Below are positions 50,832-59,788 of a stretch of 64,000 bases of DNA, one piece after another. Under the pieces are notes generated by a model. That model worked only from the letters and a program-made list of their open reading frames with translations, did not search any database and had not been told where the DNA came from. Numbering within the stretch: the first letter of the stretch is position 1; every line of letters starts with the position of its first letter. A program made the position numbers and the translations under genes. The DNA is from PALSA-612 sp963846915 (GTDB lineage Bacteria > Actinomycetota > Thermoleophilia > Gaiellales > Gaiellaceae): assembly GCA_963846915.1 (NCBI GenBank), contig CAWJXV010000009.1:1736001-1800000 (forward strand). The letters are read 5' to 3'.

Positions 50832-51721
50832 GCGACATGCATCCGGTCGAGCCGCCGTACTCGAAGACGATGCTGACGCGGGCACTGACGGCCGTCGGCC
50901 TGCCGACCACCCGTGCGTACGAGCTCGCCCTGCGCGTGGAGCAGGATCTCGCCGTCTACGGCGACTCGGCGCTCGAGCTCGAGCACCTCGAGGAGCTCGC
51001 CCGCTCGGTGGTCGGCGAGGAGGAAGGCGCGGCGGCAGTGCGGAAGCTCAGGCTCTACCGGGAGTTCAGGCGGCTCGACCTGCCGATCGTGGTGATGATC
51101 GGCGGGGGTACGGGCAGCGGCAAGTCGAGCGTCGCCACCGAGGTCGCGCACCGCCTCGGGATCACGCGCGTCACGTCCACGGACGTGATCCGCCACACGA
51201 TGCGGGCGTTCTTCTCCGAGGAGTTCATGCCGACGATCCACTACTCGAGCTTCGAGGCCGGTCGGGCGCACAGGGGCGACGAGGACGGCAACCAGGTGGT
51301 CGCCGGGTTCCTCGACCAGACCCGCAACGTGCTCGTCGGCATGGGCGCCGTGATCGAGCGGGCGCTTGCCGAACGCTGGTCGATCGTCCTCGAGGGCGTG
51401 CACCTCGTACCCGGCCTCCTGCCGTCGATCGAGGGCGCGCTGGCGATTCACTGCATCCTCCACATCGAGGATCCGGACGCCCACGCCGCCCACTTCTGGA
51501 TCCGTGACGCGACCTCGGAGGGCCTGCGGCCGGTACAGCGCTACATCGACGCGCTCGAGGATATCCGCCTGATCCAGTCCTCGATCGTCGAGCGCGCGCA
51601 CCGGCACGGGGTGCCGGTGCTGGAGAACCGCAACATCGAGTGGACGATCACCGCCGTGATGGACCTGGTGCTGTCGAGCGTCGAGGCGCGCCAGGGCGTC
51701 GCCGGCGGCGCCGGCCGCTGA
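50828..51721 (+). CDS. pgk2: 2-phosphoglycerate kinase
   Basis: 297 residues; the ATG overlaps the cpgS stop (ATGA). An N-terminal ATP-cone-like part (YSKTMLTRALTAVGLPTTRA, YELALRVEQDL) precedes a P-loop kinase domain: VVMIGGGTGSGKSSVATEVA (about 90-109), RLGITRVTSTDVIRHTMRAF and IVLEGVHLVPG. This domain order matches archaeal 2-phosphoglycerate kinase, which makes 2,3-diphosphoglycerate from 2-phosphoglycerate and ATP. With the preceding synthetase it completes a route to cyclic 2,3-diphosphoglycerate. Symbol by analogy. Confidence 0.82.
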   Translation: MSDMHPVEPPYSKTMLTRALTAVGLPTTRAYELALRVEQDLAVYGDSALELEHLEELARSVVGEEEGAAAVRKLRLYREFRRLDLPIVVMIGGGTGSGKSSVATEVAHRLGITRVTSTDVIRHTMRAFFSEEFMPTIHYSSFEAGRAHRGDEDGNQVVAGFLDQTRNVLVGMGAVIERALAERWSIVLEGVHLVPGLLPSIEGALAIHCILHIEDPDAHAAHFWIRDATSEGLRPVQRYIDALEDIRLIQSSIVERAHRHGVPVLENRNIEWTITAVMDLVLSSVEARQGVAGGAGR

Positions 51722-51725
51722 GCCG

Positions 51726-52442
51726 GTGCTCCTGAGCCGCGCTGCGAGCGCTGGGTTCCTCGTCGCGGCGGTGCTGCTCCTCGCGGCCTGCGGCACCAGC
51801 ACACCCGATCCGAAGGCCCCGACGCACGCGTTCACGAAGGCCGACCGGCAGACGGCGAAGCTCGTCGACGTCCAGCAGGCAGACGTGCCGCTCGAGTATC
51901 GCCCGGCAGGCTCGCAGCTGAGCGGCCGCGAGAGGTGCGCCGCGGACCTGGGCGGGCTGACGCTGACGGCGGTCGACCGCTCGACGCCGTTCGTGGCCAA
52001 GGGCGCCGCAGGCTACGTGCTCGGCGAGGTAGACGTGTACGAGACACCGGCGCAGGCGGCGACGGCATTCCGCCGCGTGACGAGCTCGACGCGCCTGCGC
52101 TGCCTGCTGCGCATCGCACATTCTGCGCTCTCCCACTTCGACCACGGCCGGATCGCCGTCGAAGCCTTGCCGCCCCCCGCCGCGCCGTTCGGGAGCAGGA
52201 TCGTCGGTCGCCGCTTCGCCGAGCAGTGGCGCGAGACCGGCGGCACTCACGTCGAGACGACTGACGACGTCTACGTGCTCGCGGGGCGCACGTTCGTGAT
52301 CCTCTCCTTCTTCCGCGACAAGGGCGTGTTCCCAGCTGCGGACGAGGCGAGGGCTGTCCGGCGCATCGCAGCCCGCGCGCTCGGCGCGAACGCCGGCAGA
52401 ACGCGCACGCATCCAGGCGGGAACACGACGAAGGGCGAGTAG
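51726..52442 (+). CDS. Lipoprotein, unknown function
   Basis: 238 residues from the GTG at 51726, 4 bp after the pgk2 stop, so possibly in the same operon. Signal peptide with lipobox LLAAC (Cys near residue 21: FLVAAVLLLAACGTSTP). The mature part has two Cys (RERCAADLGG and RLRCLLRI) and a mixed alpha/beta pattern with VYVLAGRTFVILSFFRDKG. Membrane-anchored on the outer face. No domain recognised; a link to cDPG metabolism is not evident. Confidence 0.68.
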   Translation: MLLSRAASAGFLVAAVLLLAACGTSTPDPKAPTHAFTKADRQTAKLVDVQQADVPLEYRPAGSQLSGRERCAADLGGLTLTAVDRSTPFVAKGAAGYVLGEVDVYETPAQAATAFRRVTSSTRLRCLLRIAHSALSHFDHGRIAVEALPPPAAPFGSRIVGRRFAEQWRETGGTHVETTDDVYVLAGRTFVILSFFRDKGVFPAADEARAVRRIAARALGANAGRTRTHPGGNTTKGE

Positions 52443-52466
52443 ACCCGTCGCGGCTAGACTCGGGGC

Positions 52467-52769
52467 ATGCCTACACGCGAAGAGGTGTTCGAGGCTCTGC
52501 ACCAGGTCGAGGATCCGGAGCTCGGGATGGACATCGTCGAGCTCGGCCTCGTCTACGACGTCGAGATCGAGGGTCCGAAGGTCAAGGTCACGCACACGCT
52601 CACATCGATGGGCTGTCCTGCCGGACCGATGATCCAGGAGGACATCGACTCGGCCGTGCGCTCCAATTTCGAGACCGTCGAGAACGTCGAGCTCGAGCTG
52701 ACCTGGGACCCCCCGTGGACTCCCGAGCGGATGTCCGACGACGCCAAGTTCATCCTCGGCTTCGGGTAG
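52467..52769 (+). CDS. MIP18/PaaD-family (DUF59) iron-sulfur assembly factor
   Basis: 100 residues from the ATG at 52467 (TAGACT 6 nt upstream). Typical DUF59 pattern: EVFEALHQVEDPELGMDIVE, LGLVYDVEIEG, VKVTHTLTSMGCPAGPMIQE (conserved Cys) and VELTWDPPWTPERMSDDAKF. Relatives (SufT, PaaD, MIP18) help assemble or insert Fe-S clusters. No suf or paa genes are adjacent. A hairpin follows the stop. Confidence 0.87.
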   Translation: MPTREEVFEALHQVEDPELGMDIVELGLVYDVEIEGPKVKVTHTLTSMGCPAGPMIQEDIDSAVRSNFETVENVELELTWDPPWTPERMSDDAKFILGFG

Positions 52770-52771
52770 AG

Positions 52772-52789
52772 ACCAGCCGAAAAGCTGGT
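52772..52789 (+). terminator. Hairpin after the DUF59 gene
   Basis: ACCAGC-CGAAAA-GCTGGT, a perfect 6-bp stem, 3 bp after the stop at 52769, followed by TGGTC rather than a T-run. Plausible weak terminator. Confidence 0.45.
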
Positions 52790-52845
52790 TGGTCGCGGCG
52801 CTTTCGGCCCCCCGCGGTCCGGCCTAGACCGGGAACAGAAGTCGT

Positions 52846-53463
52846 ATGGCCGATCCGAGGGCAAGGAGATCCGTGCTCGCCGAAAGCAGGAGACACGGGC
52901 GCTCCTGCGGCAATCCTTCGCCACGAGGTTCGTGTCCCCCGAACGGCGGGCTCGCGTTGCCGGCGCGACCCGACTCACGCGTCTCGGTGCACGACAACTT
53001 CGCCCAGCACAACACGTTCGGCGTCCTCTACCGGAACTCGGGCGGCGGGTCGATCACGCACAACACGCTCAGCCACAACTGCGCGGGGCTGCTCGTGGTC
53101 ACGGACGCGCCGGGGCCTGCGAGTGCGGTGACCATCCAGACCAACACGGTCAACGGCAACACGGCGTTCTGCTTCAGCGACGACGCGGGGCCGGTGTCGG
53201 GCGCGGGGATCGTGCTCGCGGGCGCCGACCATTCCATCGTCCGGAACAACAACGTCCAGTTCAATGTGCCGTCGGACTTCTCGGTGTTCCAGGGCGGGAT
53301 CGTACTCGTGTCCGGCGAGGCGGGAACGCCAGCGTCGCACAACACGATCACCGGGAACACCGCGCTCCACAACTCGCCCGACCTGTACTGGGACGGCTTC
53401 GGCATCAACACCTTCTCGGGCCACCATTGCCAGACGAGCGTTCCGAGCTCGCTCTGCCACTAG
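52846..53463 (+). CDS. Right-handed beta-helix protein, probably 5'-truncated
   Basis: The frame gives 205 residues. From about residue 45 it is a parallel beta-helix (RVSVHDNFAQHNTFGVLYRN, SITHNTLSHNCAGLLVV, IQTNTVNGNTAFCF, HSIVRNNNVQFN, ASHNTITGNTALHN), the NosD/pectate-lyase-like repeat found in secreted proteins, ending with two Cys near the C-terminus. The first 45 residues are Arg/Pro/Ser-rich and look non-coding, and no signal peptide is present, so the true N-terminus seems lost. It may be a remnant of a larger secreted protein. Confidence 0.5.
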   Translation: MADPRARRSVLAESRRHGRSCGNPSPRGSCPPNGGLALPARPDSRVSVHDNFAQHNTFGVLYRNSGGGSITHNTLSHNCAGLLVVTDAPGPASAVTIQTNTVNGNTAFCFSDDAGPVSGAGIVLAGADHSIVRNNNVQFNVPSDFSVFQGGIVLVSGEAGTPASHNTITGNTALHNSPDLYWDGFGINTFSGHHCQTSVPSSLCH

Positions 53464-53506
53464 TCGGTTCGGGCCGGCGGGGGCGATCGCCCCCGCCGGC
53501 CGCCGC

Positions 53507-54497
53507 TCACTCGGGGATGCGCAGGACGATCTTGCCCAGCTGAGCGCCGGATTCGAGCCGCTCGTGCGCGGTCCTGGCGTCGGCCAGCGGCAGCACCTGG
53601 TCGATCACGGGCCTCACGGCGCCACTCGTGACGAGGTCGAGGCAGGCTTCGAAGTCCCCGGCCGAGCCCATCGTCGAGCCGTAGACGTCCAGCTCCTTCC
53701 ACCACATCCGGTGGAGGCCTGCCGGAGGATTGGGCCCGGTCGTCGCCCCGCAGACCACGATCCGCCCCCGCTGCGCCGCGACCTCGAGAGACGTCTTCCA
53801 GGTCGCGTCTCCGACCGTCTCGATGACGATGTCGGCGCCTCGGCCTTCCGTGAGCTCCTTGACGCGTGCCCGCACGTCCTCGCTCGCGTGGTCGATCGTC
53901 GCGTCGGCGCCGAGCTCTACGGCCCGCGCCAGCTTCTCCGGGCTCGAGGACGTGACGATCACGCGTGCCCCGAGCGATTTCGCGATTGCGAGCGCGGCCG
54001 TGGCGACGCCGCCGCCGATGCCCCAGACGAAGACCGTCTCGCTCTCCTGCAGGCGCGCCCGCGTGACGAGCATCCGGTACGCCGTCTCGAAGACGAGCGG
54101 GAACGCGGCCGCCTCCTCGAACGAGAGCTCGTCCGGGATCGGGTACACGTTCCGCGCCGGGATCGCGGCCAGCTCCGCGTGCGTGCCGTCCATCGCCTCG
54201 CCGATGACGTGCATGCGGCCGTTCGAGATCACGCCTGGGTTGATCACGACCCGCTGCCCGGGCTTCGAGGCCCGACGCATCCGGTCCGAGGGCCTCCACG
54301 ACGCCGGCGCCGTCGGCGCCCAGGATCCGCGGCTTCGGCACGGACGGAAGGCCCTTGCGCACCCAGACGTCGAGATGGTTGAGCGACGCGGCCGCGAGCC
54401 GGATCAGCACCTCGTCGGCGCCGGGCTCGGGATCGGGCGCGTCCTCGTAGCGCAGCACCTCGGGCCCGCCGTCCTCGTGGATCCGGATCGCCTTCAC
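53507..54497 (-). CDS. Zinc-type alcohol dehydrogenase / quinone reductase (MDR), one frameshift
   Basis: About 330 residues after correction, from the GTG at 54497 (TACGAT ends 8 nt upstream, minus strand). MDR features: MKAIRIHEDGGPEVLRYEDA, SLNHLDVWVRKGLP, RILGADGAGVVEALG, then, after the break, KPGQRVVINPG, the nucleotide-binding VFVWGIGGGVATAALAIAKS and DATIDHASEDV. Near 54266 one extra base (in CTCGAAGCC, minus strand) separates the catalytic and cofactor domains into different frames. NADPH-dependent reductase or dehydrogenase, substrate unknown. Sequence error is suspected. Confidence 0.75.
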
Positions 54498-54592
54498 GAG
54501 CCGCGATCGTACAGCGCTCTGCCCGGGTCTCGAAGTGGCCGTCCAGGCCCGCCCACGCGGAGTCGGACACGGGCGGGCCTCGGCCGGAGGGG

Positions 54593-55520
54593 CTAGGAGG
54601 GGCGGATGCGAAAGACCTGCGTCCCGAGGTTGTCCGGGATCCAGATGTCGCCGAAGGCTGCGGCGGCCGGGAAGGGGCCGGGGCCGGCGGGGAGCTTGCC
54701 GCCGACCGTGTTCGTCTTCGGGTCGATCCAGGCGACCGTGTTCTCGCCCTTGAGCGGGACGAAAACGAGTCCGTTCGGCGCGATGGCCGGATTGGACGGG
54801 TGCTGGCCGACGGGGACGGTGGCGACGACGGTGTTCGTCGCCGGGTCGATCCGCGACACCGAGTTGTCGAGTCGGTTCGAGACCCAGACGGCGGTGCTCG
54901 AGACCGCCGGGGAGTCGGGGCTCGGGTGGCCGACGTCGATCGTCGTGACCGCGTTCGTGGCCGGGTCGATCCGGAAGATCGACGTGCCGCTCTGGGATCC
55001 GACCCAGAGTGAGCCGGCGCCGAAGCGCAGGTTCGACGGCCGGCCGTCGACCTTGATCCGCTTGACGACCCGCATCGTGCGCGGATCGACCCGGATCACG
55101 ACGCCGCCCGTGTAGTCGGTCCCCCAGACGGCCCCGCCGCCGAAGGTGACGTCCCAGAGCGTGTTCCCGGCGGCGACGCGCACGCGCTTCGTCACCTTCA
55201 GCTTGCGCGGGTCGATGCGCTCGACGTAGCCCGTTCCCCAGCCGTCGACCCAGACCGCGCCCGCGCCGATCCCGATGCCGCACGGGCTCGTCCCGACGGG
55301 GATCCGCTTCGTGACCCTGTTCGTCTTCGGGTCGATCCGGGCGACGTCGCTCGAGCCGTAGTTGCCGACCCAGACCGCGCCGTAGCCGCCTGCCTCCGAG
55401 CACGGGGCTTGTCCGGTGGCGATCTTCGCGACGACACGTGGTGCGCCGCGGGTGGCCGCGAGAGCCGCGGCAGTCATGAAAAGCGAGGAGAGCGGCGAGC
55501 AGGGCAACCGTCAGGCGCAT
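54593..55520 (-). CDS. Secreted YncE-like beta-propeller protein, frameshift in the signal peptide
   Basis: About 309 residues after correction. The ATG at 55520 (GAGGTGACACG upstream) starts MRLTVALLAALLAF; one extra base near 55478, next to a TTTT run on the minus strand, separates it from MTAAALAATRGAP. The mature part is a seven-bladed propeller with repeats of the type GxGAVWVxxxxxxxVxRIDPxTNxV, as in YncE and virginiamycin B lyase-like proteins. Extracytoplasmic. It follows a marR gene on the same strand, with a palindrome between them, so it is probably the regulator's target. Confidence 0.75.
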
Positions 55521-55542
55521 CGTGTCACCTCGATGTGTAGGA

Positions 55543-55558
55543 AGTCCGAAGTCGGACT
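55543..55558. promoter_or_regulatory. MarR-type operator palindrome
   Basis: AGTCCGA-AG-TCGGACT, two perfect 7-bp arms, 23 bp upstream of the propeller gene start; a further half site TTCGGACT lies at 55571-55578 inside the 3' end of marR. MarR dimers bind 16-20 bp inverted repeats near their own genes, so this is a likely site. Confidence 0.6.
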
Positions 55559-55563
55559 AAATA

Positions 55564-56016
55564 CTACAGCTTCGGACTACTTTCGTCGAGGGCCGCGGCC
55601 CGGCGGGCGATGACGGCGCGCATGGCGCGGTCGAGCTCCCGAATCGCCTCCGCAATCTGCGTCGACGGCAGCGAGAGCTCGTCCTCGAGCGTGACGATCG
55701 CCTGCCGCCATGCCGGCCAGCTGCTCTCGAACGCCTTCTGGCCCTCGGCGGTCAGTGAGACGAGGTGTGAGCGTCCGTCGGCGGGGTTCGGCCGACGTTC
55801 CGCGAGGCCTCGCTCCTCGAGTCGGCGGATCCGGTCGGACGCGGTCGTCACAGCCGTGCCAAGGCGCGCGGCGACGTCCGTCGGCGTGATCGACCTGGCG
55901 GCGCCGATCAGGCTGAGGAGCCCGTAGCTGTCGGCGAGCTTCGGGTCGCCGAGGAAGTCCTCGACGTAGGTGCCCGAGACGTTGAGCGCCGCCATCAGGT
56001 CGAAGAGGACGTGCAT
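55564..56016 (-). CDS. MarR-family transcriptional regulator
   Basis: 150 residues. Winged helix-turn-helix with SITPTDVAARLGTAVTTASD, RIRRLEERGLAERRPNPADG and RSHLVSLTAEGQ, the MarR recognition helix and wing. The N-terminal helix MHVLFDLMAALNVSGTYVED begins the dimer interface. The ATG at 56016 is used. It lies upstream of the beta-propeller gene in the same direction, with an operator-like palindrome between. The ligand is unknown; typical ligands are phenolics or oxidants. Confidence 0.85.
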   Translation of the reverse strand: MHVLFDLMAALNVSGTYVEDFLGDPKLADSYGLLSLIGAARSITPTDVAARLGTAVTTASDRIRRLEERGLAERRPNPADGRSHLVSLTAEGQKAFESSWPAWRQAIVTLEDELSLPSTQIAEAIRELDRAMRAVIARRAAALDESSPKL

Positions 56017-56090
56017 CCGGGGCGGGTCGGAGGCGGGGTCCTGGGGGGAATCGCGACCGGTCTCCGGCGAGGCACGGGCACAATCCTCGC

Positions 56091-57132
56091 ATGACCCCCA
56101 CCCGGACCGGCAGAGACGAGCTCGAGCGGCTTGCAGAGGAGCTCGGCATCGATGCGATCGGCGCCGCGCGGGCGGAGCCCTACGTGGAGACCGAGAGGCA
56201 CATCCGCGAGCGCCGCGCCCGCGGCCTGTTCGCCGACATGCGCTTCACGATGGCGCAGCCCGAGGTCTCGTGCCACCCGGAGCGTCTCCTTCCCGGTGCC
56301 CGCACCGTCGTCTCGGCGGCTCTCTGCTACTGCGTGCCGGCCCGGCTCCGGGCGCGGGCGAGGGGCGCCTCCCTCGCTACGCGTGGCGCGACGCCTACTC
56401 GGAGCTGCGCGCGAAGCTCGAGCGGCTCGGCGACCGCCTCGGCGGCTCCTACCGCGTCCTCGTCGACGAGAACCAGCACGTCGACCGTGAGGCTGCCGCC
56501 CGGGCCGGCGTCGGCTTCTACGGGAAGAACACGATGATCATCACGCGGCGCCACGGCTCGTGGGTCGTGCTCGGGACGCTCGTCACCGACCTCGAGATCG
56601 AGCCGGCTGCGCCGCTCGACGCTCGACTGCGGCGAGTGCACGCTCTGCATCGACGCATGCCCGACGGACGCGCTCGACGAGCCCGGGTGCTCGACTCGAC
56701 CGATGCCTCTCGTACTGGACGCAGGCGCGCCAGACGATCCCCGAGGTGTATCGAGACGAGCTCGGCGACCAGGCATACGGTTGCGACATCTGCCAGGACG
56801 TATGCCCTGGAACCGGGGGATCGAGAAGCGGCGCGATGGCCAGGCGCTTCCGGCGGCCGCCGAGCCCGTCGTGTCGCTTGTCGACTGGCTGCGGGCCGCC
56901 GACGATGATCTCGCGGCGGTACGACCGCCTCTACGTGCCCCGAAACGACGGACGCTTTCTCAAGCGGAATGCACTCGTTGCACTGGGAAACTCGGGCGGA
57001 GAGGACCACCTCGGCTCGATCGAGGCGCACGTCGACGACCCGTTCCTCGCTGAATATGCAGTGTGGGCGGCCGGGCGGATCCGGGAGCGCGCTACGCGAG
57101 AGCGCGAATCCGCGACAGACCGAGCGAGCTGA
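56091..57132 (+). CDS. queG: Epoxyqueuosine reductase QueG, disrupted by about five frameshifts
   Basis: Conserved QueG sequence runs through three frames: LAEELGIDAIGAARAEPYVE and MRFTMAQPEVSCHPERLLPG (start ATG 56091), then RYAWRDAYSELRAKLERLG, VDREAAARAGVGFYGKNTM, then the first 4Fe-4S motif DCGECTLCIDACPTDAL, then RCLSYWTQARQTIPEVY, YGCDICQDVCP, then W-N-R-G and YDRLYVPRNDGRFLKRNALV with the HEAT-like end. Breaks lie near 56341, 56618, 56690-56705, 56806 and 56919. The enzyme reduces epoxyqueuosine in tRNA using cobalamin and Fe-S clusters. Every segment is well conserved, so sequencing error or very recent decay must be considered. Confidence 0.72.
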
Positions 57133-59105
57133 GGAGCGCGCGGCGCTCGTGCCGCGACGAGCTCGCGCAAGTCGGCGGGCTCGATGACGACCGCTTCGCC
57201 GAGGAAGCGGATGATCTCGCTGACGAGCCACTCCGGGCTCCCGACCTTCTGGTCGGCGAGCGCGGTCCCGTCGGTCAGCTCCTCGGCCCCCCGCTCCACC
57301 TCCCAGCGCGCGACGGCCTGCGAGAACAGGATCCGCGCGACGCGTGCGTCGCGAAGCCGTACGGGCTCGAAGCCCTCGCGGGGCTCGAAGGTCTCGCCGG
57401 TGGGCTTCGCGCTCCGCATGCGGTCGATGCGGAAGCTTCGCTGGGCGTCGCGGGTCAGGTCGAACGTATGCACGTACCAGTACGGAAGCTGCCGCTCGAG
57501 CACGTACGGCTCGACGAGGTGGGTGACCGCCTGCTCCTCGCCGACCTTCCAGTATTCGAGCTCGACCAGCTTCCGGCTCTTGATCGCCGTGCTCAGGGTC
57601 GCGATCAGTGTCTCCTCGGCCTTGTCGGCTGCGGGCGAGGCGGTCTGCTCGAGGTCGAATTCCCCGAAGGTCTCCTCGAGCTTGCGACGCACCTTGTCGA
57701 GTGGCCGATGGGCCTCGGCAGCGATCATCGGCCCGACGAACTCGAGCGCGAGCCTGATCGCCCGCGCCTCGAGCGGCGTCAGCCTGGGCGGCGATCGGAA
57801 CGTGTCGCCGAAGAGCTCCTTGTCGACGTGCACCTGCTCGCCGCGCAGCTCTGCGTACACGGCGTAGCAGCCCCCGCCGAAGTTGACGAGGTTGAGCAGG
57901 GCGAGGTGCTCCTCGAGCAACTCGGACGGGATGGCGAAGCGAGCGACGAGGTCGCTCGCCTGGATCACGGCCTGCGGCTCCTCGCCACAGGCTGCGAGCA
58001 GGTAGGCGAGGAGGGCCTGCAACACGCCGAACCGCTCCGGGTTCACGGGACCGGCTGGCCGCTCCGGGACGTCCTCGGCTCCGCGAGGCTTGAGCGCGGC
58101 CGCGGTCGGCGGTGCGTCGGTGTGGCCGCTGATGACGCGCCGGAGCCCTCGGGCGACGATCCGGCGGAGCTCGGGCGGCTCGACCGGCACGGCCCTTCCG
58201 TCGAGGCGCAGGATCCACGCCGCCAGATGTTCGAGGTCGGCGTATGGCGTCACGAACAGCCCGTCGTCGATCTTCCCGTGCTGACGATACGTGCGCTCGA
58301 CCCACCACGCCGTATCGCCCGAGAGCTGGATCCGTGCCTCGCCGACTGTCTCGCCCATCTGCCATGGCGGGGGAGGGCGGTGCTTGGCGGCGCTGAAACC
58401 GGCAGGGAGGCGGAAGTCACGCTCACGGCGCGTCGCGAAGCGGATCTCGCCACGGATCCGAGACACACGGAACGTGCGGATCTCGTCTCGCCCGTGGTCG
58501 CGGCCGATCACGTACCAGCTCCCCTCGTGCGGTAGCAGCGCGTACGGGTCGATCGTGCGCTCGCGCGTCTCGTCCCGTGCGATCGACCAGTACGTGAACT
58601 TGACAGTCCGCTGCTTCGAGATCGCCGTCTCGAGCTTGCTCAGCCTGCCTGCAAGCTCGGGCGAGTAGTCGGGGTCGCGCACCTCGACTCGCTCCGCGAT
58701 CTCCGTCGGCGCGTCGCTGAACCCCGGTCGGCCGAGCGTCAGGTTCTGCAGTGCGAGCCGGAAGGGCTCCGCATAGGCGAACTGCCCCTCGAGCAGGTAG
58801 AGGCAGGTCTGCAGAGCTGCGAGCTCCTCGTCCGTGAGCTCGAGCGGCGGGAGGAAGTAGCGCTCGGAGCGAAGCGTGTAGAGCTCCTCGCCCGTGAACT
58901 CGTCTCGCTGCGACTGCAACGGCACGCCGAGAGAGACGAGCTCGGCGCGGTCGGAGTAGAAGCGACGGGCAAACGCCTCGTCCGACATCTCCGAGTAGCC
59001 CTCGACGTTCTGCTTGACATCCCGAGCCGTGATGGGCCGCCGGTCCGCCATCAGGAAGGCGACCAGCGAGAGCTGTCGGATCAGCTTGTCGGTGTCATGC
59101 GACAT
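56931..59105 (-). CDS. pafBC: Double WYL-domain regulator, fused PafB-PafC
   Basis: 724 residues from the ATG at 59105 (TAAGCT 9 nt upstream, minus strand). Two consecutive units, each with an N-terminal helix-turn-helix and a WYL domain (VKFTYWSIARDETRERTIDP, LLPHEGSWYVIGRDHGRDEI, and VELEYWKVGEEQAVTHLVEP, LERQLPYWYVHTFD). In mycobacteria PafB and PafC together activate the RecA-independent DNA damage regulon, probably binding single-stranded DNA through WYL. About the last 65 residues run antisense through queG and look non-coding; a one-base error near 57150 would give a stop at 57092 after LSSLGLSRIRALA. Confidence 0.82.
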   Translation of the reverse strand: MSHDTDKLIRQLSLVAFLMADRRPITARDVKQNVEGYSEMSDEAFARRFYSDRAELVSLGVPLQSQRDEFTGEELYTLRSERYFLPPLELTDEELAALQTCLYLLEGQFAYAEPFRLALQNLTLGRPGFSDAPTEIAERVEVRDPDYSPELAGRLSKLETAISKQRTVKFTYWSIARDETRERTIDPYALLPHEGSWYVIGRDHGRDEIRTFRVSRIRGEIRFATRRERDFRLPAGFSAAKHRPPPPWQMGETVGEARIQLSGDTAWWVERTYRQHGKIDDGLFVTPYADLEHLAAWILRLDGRAVPVEPPELRRIVARGLRRVISGHTDAPPTAAALKPRGAEDVPERPAGPVNPERFGVLQALLAYLLAACGEEPQAVIQASDLVARFAIPSELLEEHLALLNLVNFGGGCYAVYAELRGEQVHVDKELFGDTFRSPPRLTPLEARAIRLALEFVGPMIAAEAHRPLDKVRRKLEETFGEFDLEQTASPAADKAEETLIATLSTAIKSRKLVELEYWKVGEEQAVTHLVEPYVLERQLPYWYVHTFDLTRDAQRSFRIDRMRSAKPTGETFEPREGFEPVRLRDARVARILFSQAVARWEVERGAEELTDGTALADQKVGSPEWLVSEIIRFLGEAVVIEPADLRELVAARAPRAPQLARSVADSRSRVARSRIRPAAHTAYSARNGSSTCASIEPRWSSPPEFPSATSAFRLRKRPSFRGT

Positions 59106-59185
59106 CCAGTCGCGAGCTTACAGCCCGCGGATGGATCCGAACGCGGCGCTCGCGATACTTTCCTGGCTCGAGGTGCGAACGCGCG

Positions 59186-59641
59186 TCAGGCAGCGACCTT
59201 CGAGCGCTGCTCGAGGTGCTGGTGTGAAGGGCAGTACTCGCGCTCGGGAAGCGGGGTGCGCTGGCAGGGCTTGCCCTTCCGCGTCGTCGCCCGGCAGCGA
59301 GCAACGCCGCCGTCGAAGGCCCCGGCTTCGATCTGCTCCCGGATGAAGTTGCACGCTGCCTCGACGACCTGAGTCACGGCCCAGGCGACCTGCGCCTGAT
59401 GGGTGATCGGGAAGTAACGGCGAATGTCCTGGAAGAGCGTGCGATCAGGGTTCGCGAAGTAGTGCGGATCCGTTGCCAGGCGTTCCATGGTCTGCTCGCA
59501 CGAGAGGAGCACGGATCGGCGGTACTCGAGTTGCGTGACGGGGTCGACGTACGGATCGGTCAGGTCCTTGATCGACCGATAAATCGCTCTCGAGTACTGA
59601 TACATGCCAGCCCGGATCTCGACTACTTGGTCGTCCATCAT
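59186..59641 (-). CDS. Unknown helical protein with a C-terminal Cys/His cluster
   Basis: 151 residues. Helical N-terminal two thirds (AGMYQYSRAIYRSIKDLTDP, QLEYRRSVLLSCEQTMERLA, HQAQVAWAVTQVVEAACNFI) and a C-terminal zinc-ribbon-like end ARCRATTRKGKPCQRTPLPE, then REYCPSHQH, giving C-x7-C-x10-C-x2-H. Such clusters occur in short DNA- or protein-binding modules. Start is ATG 59641 or 59638. Cytosolic. Stand-alone; followed by the pafBC-type gene 80 bp away. No family recognised. Confidence 0.62.
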   Translation of the reverse strand: MMDDQVVEIRAGMYQYSRAIYRSIKDLTDPYVDPVTQLEYRRSVLLSCEQTMERLATDPHYFANPDRTLFQDIRRYFPITHQAQVAWAVTQVVEAACNFIREQIEAGAFDGGVARCRATTRKGKPCQRTPLPEREYCPSHQHLEQRSKVAA

Positions 59642-59788
59642 CCTCAGTATCTCGCTTCCCTGTTAACAGCCGGAAAAGCCTGATTAAGCCGCGGTTAACC
59701 AGCCTCGGTCGTCTCCTCGTGCCCAGCCTACCCCTTTCTCACCGTTGTTACAAAGTCCGACGCCGCCGTTTGCTACGAAGAGAACACC

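Noticed and set aside
53507..55520. One long minus-strand protein spanning the MDR reductase and the propeller gene
   Set aside because: The shared frame is an artefact of two separate frameshifts; each gene has its own start signals and fold.
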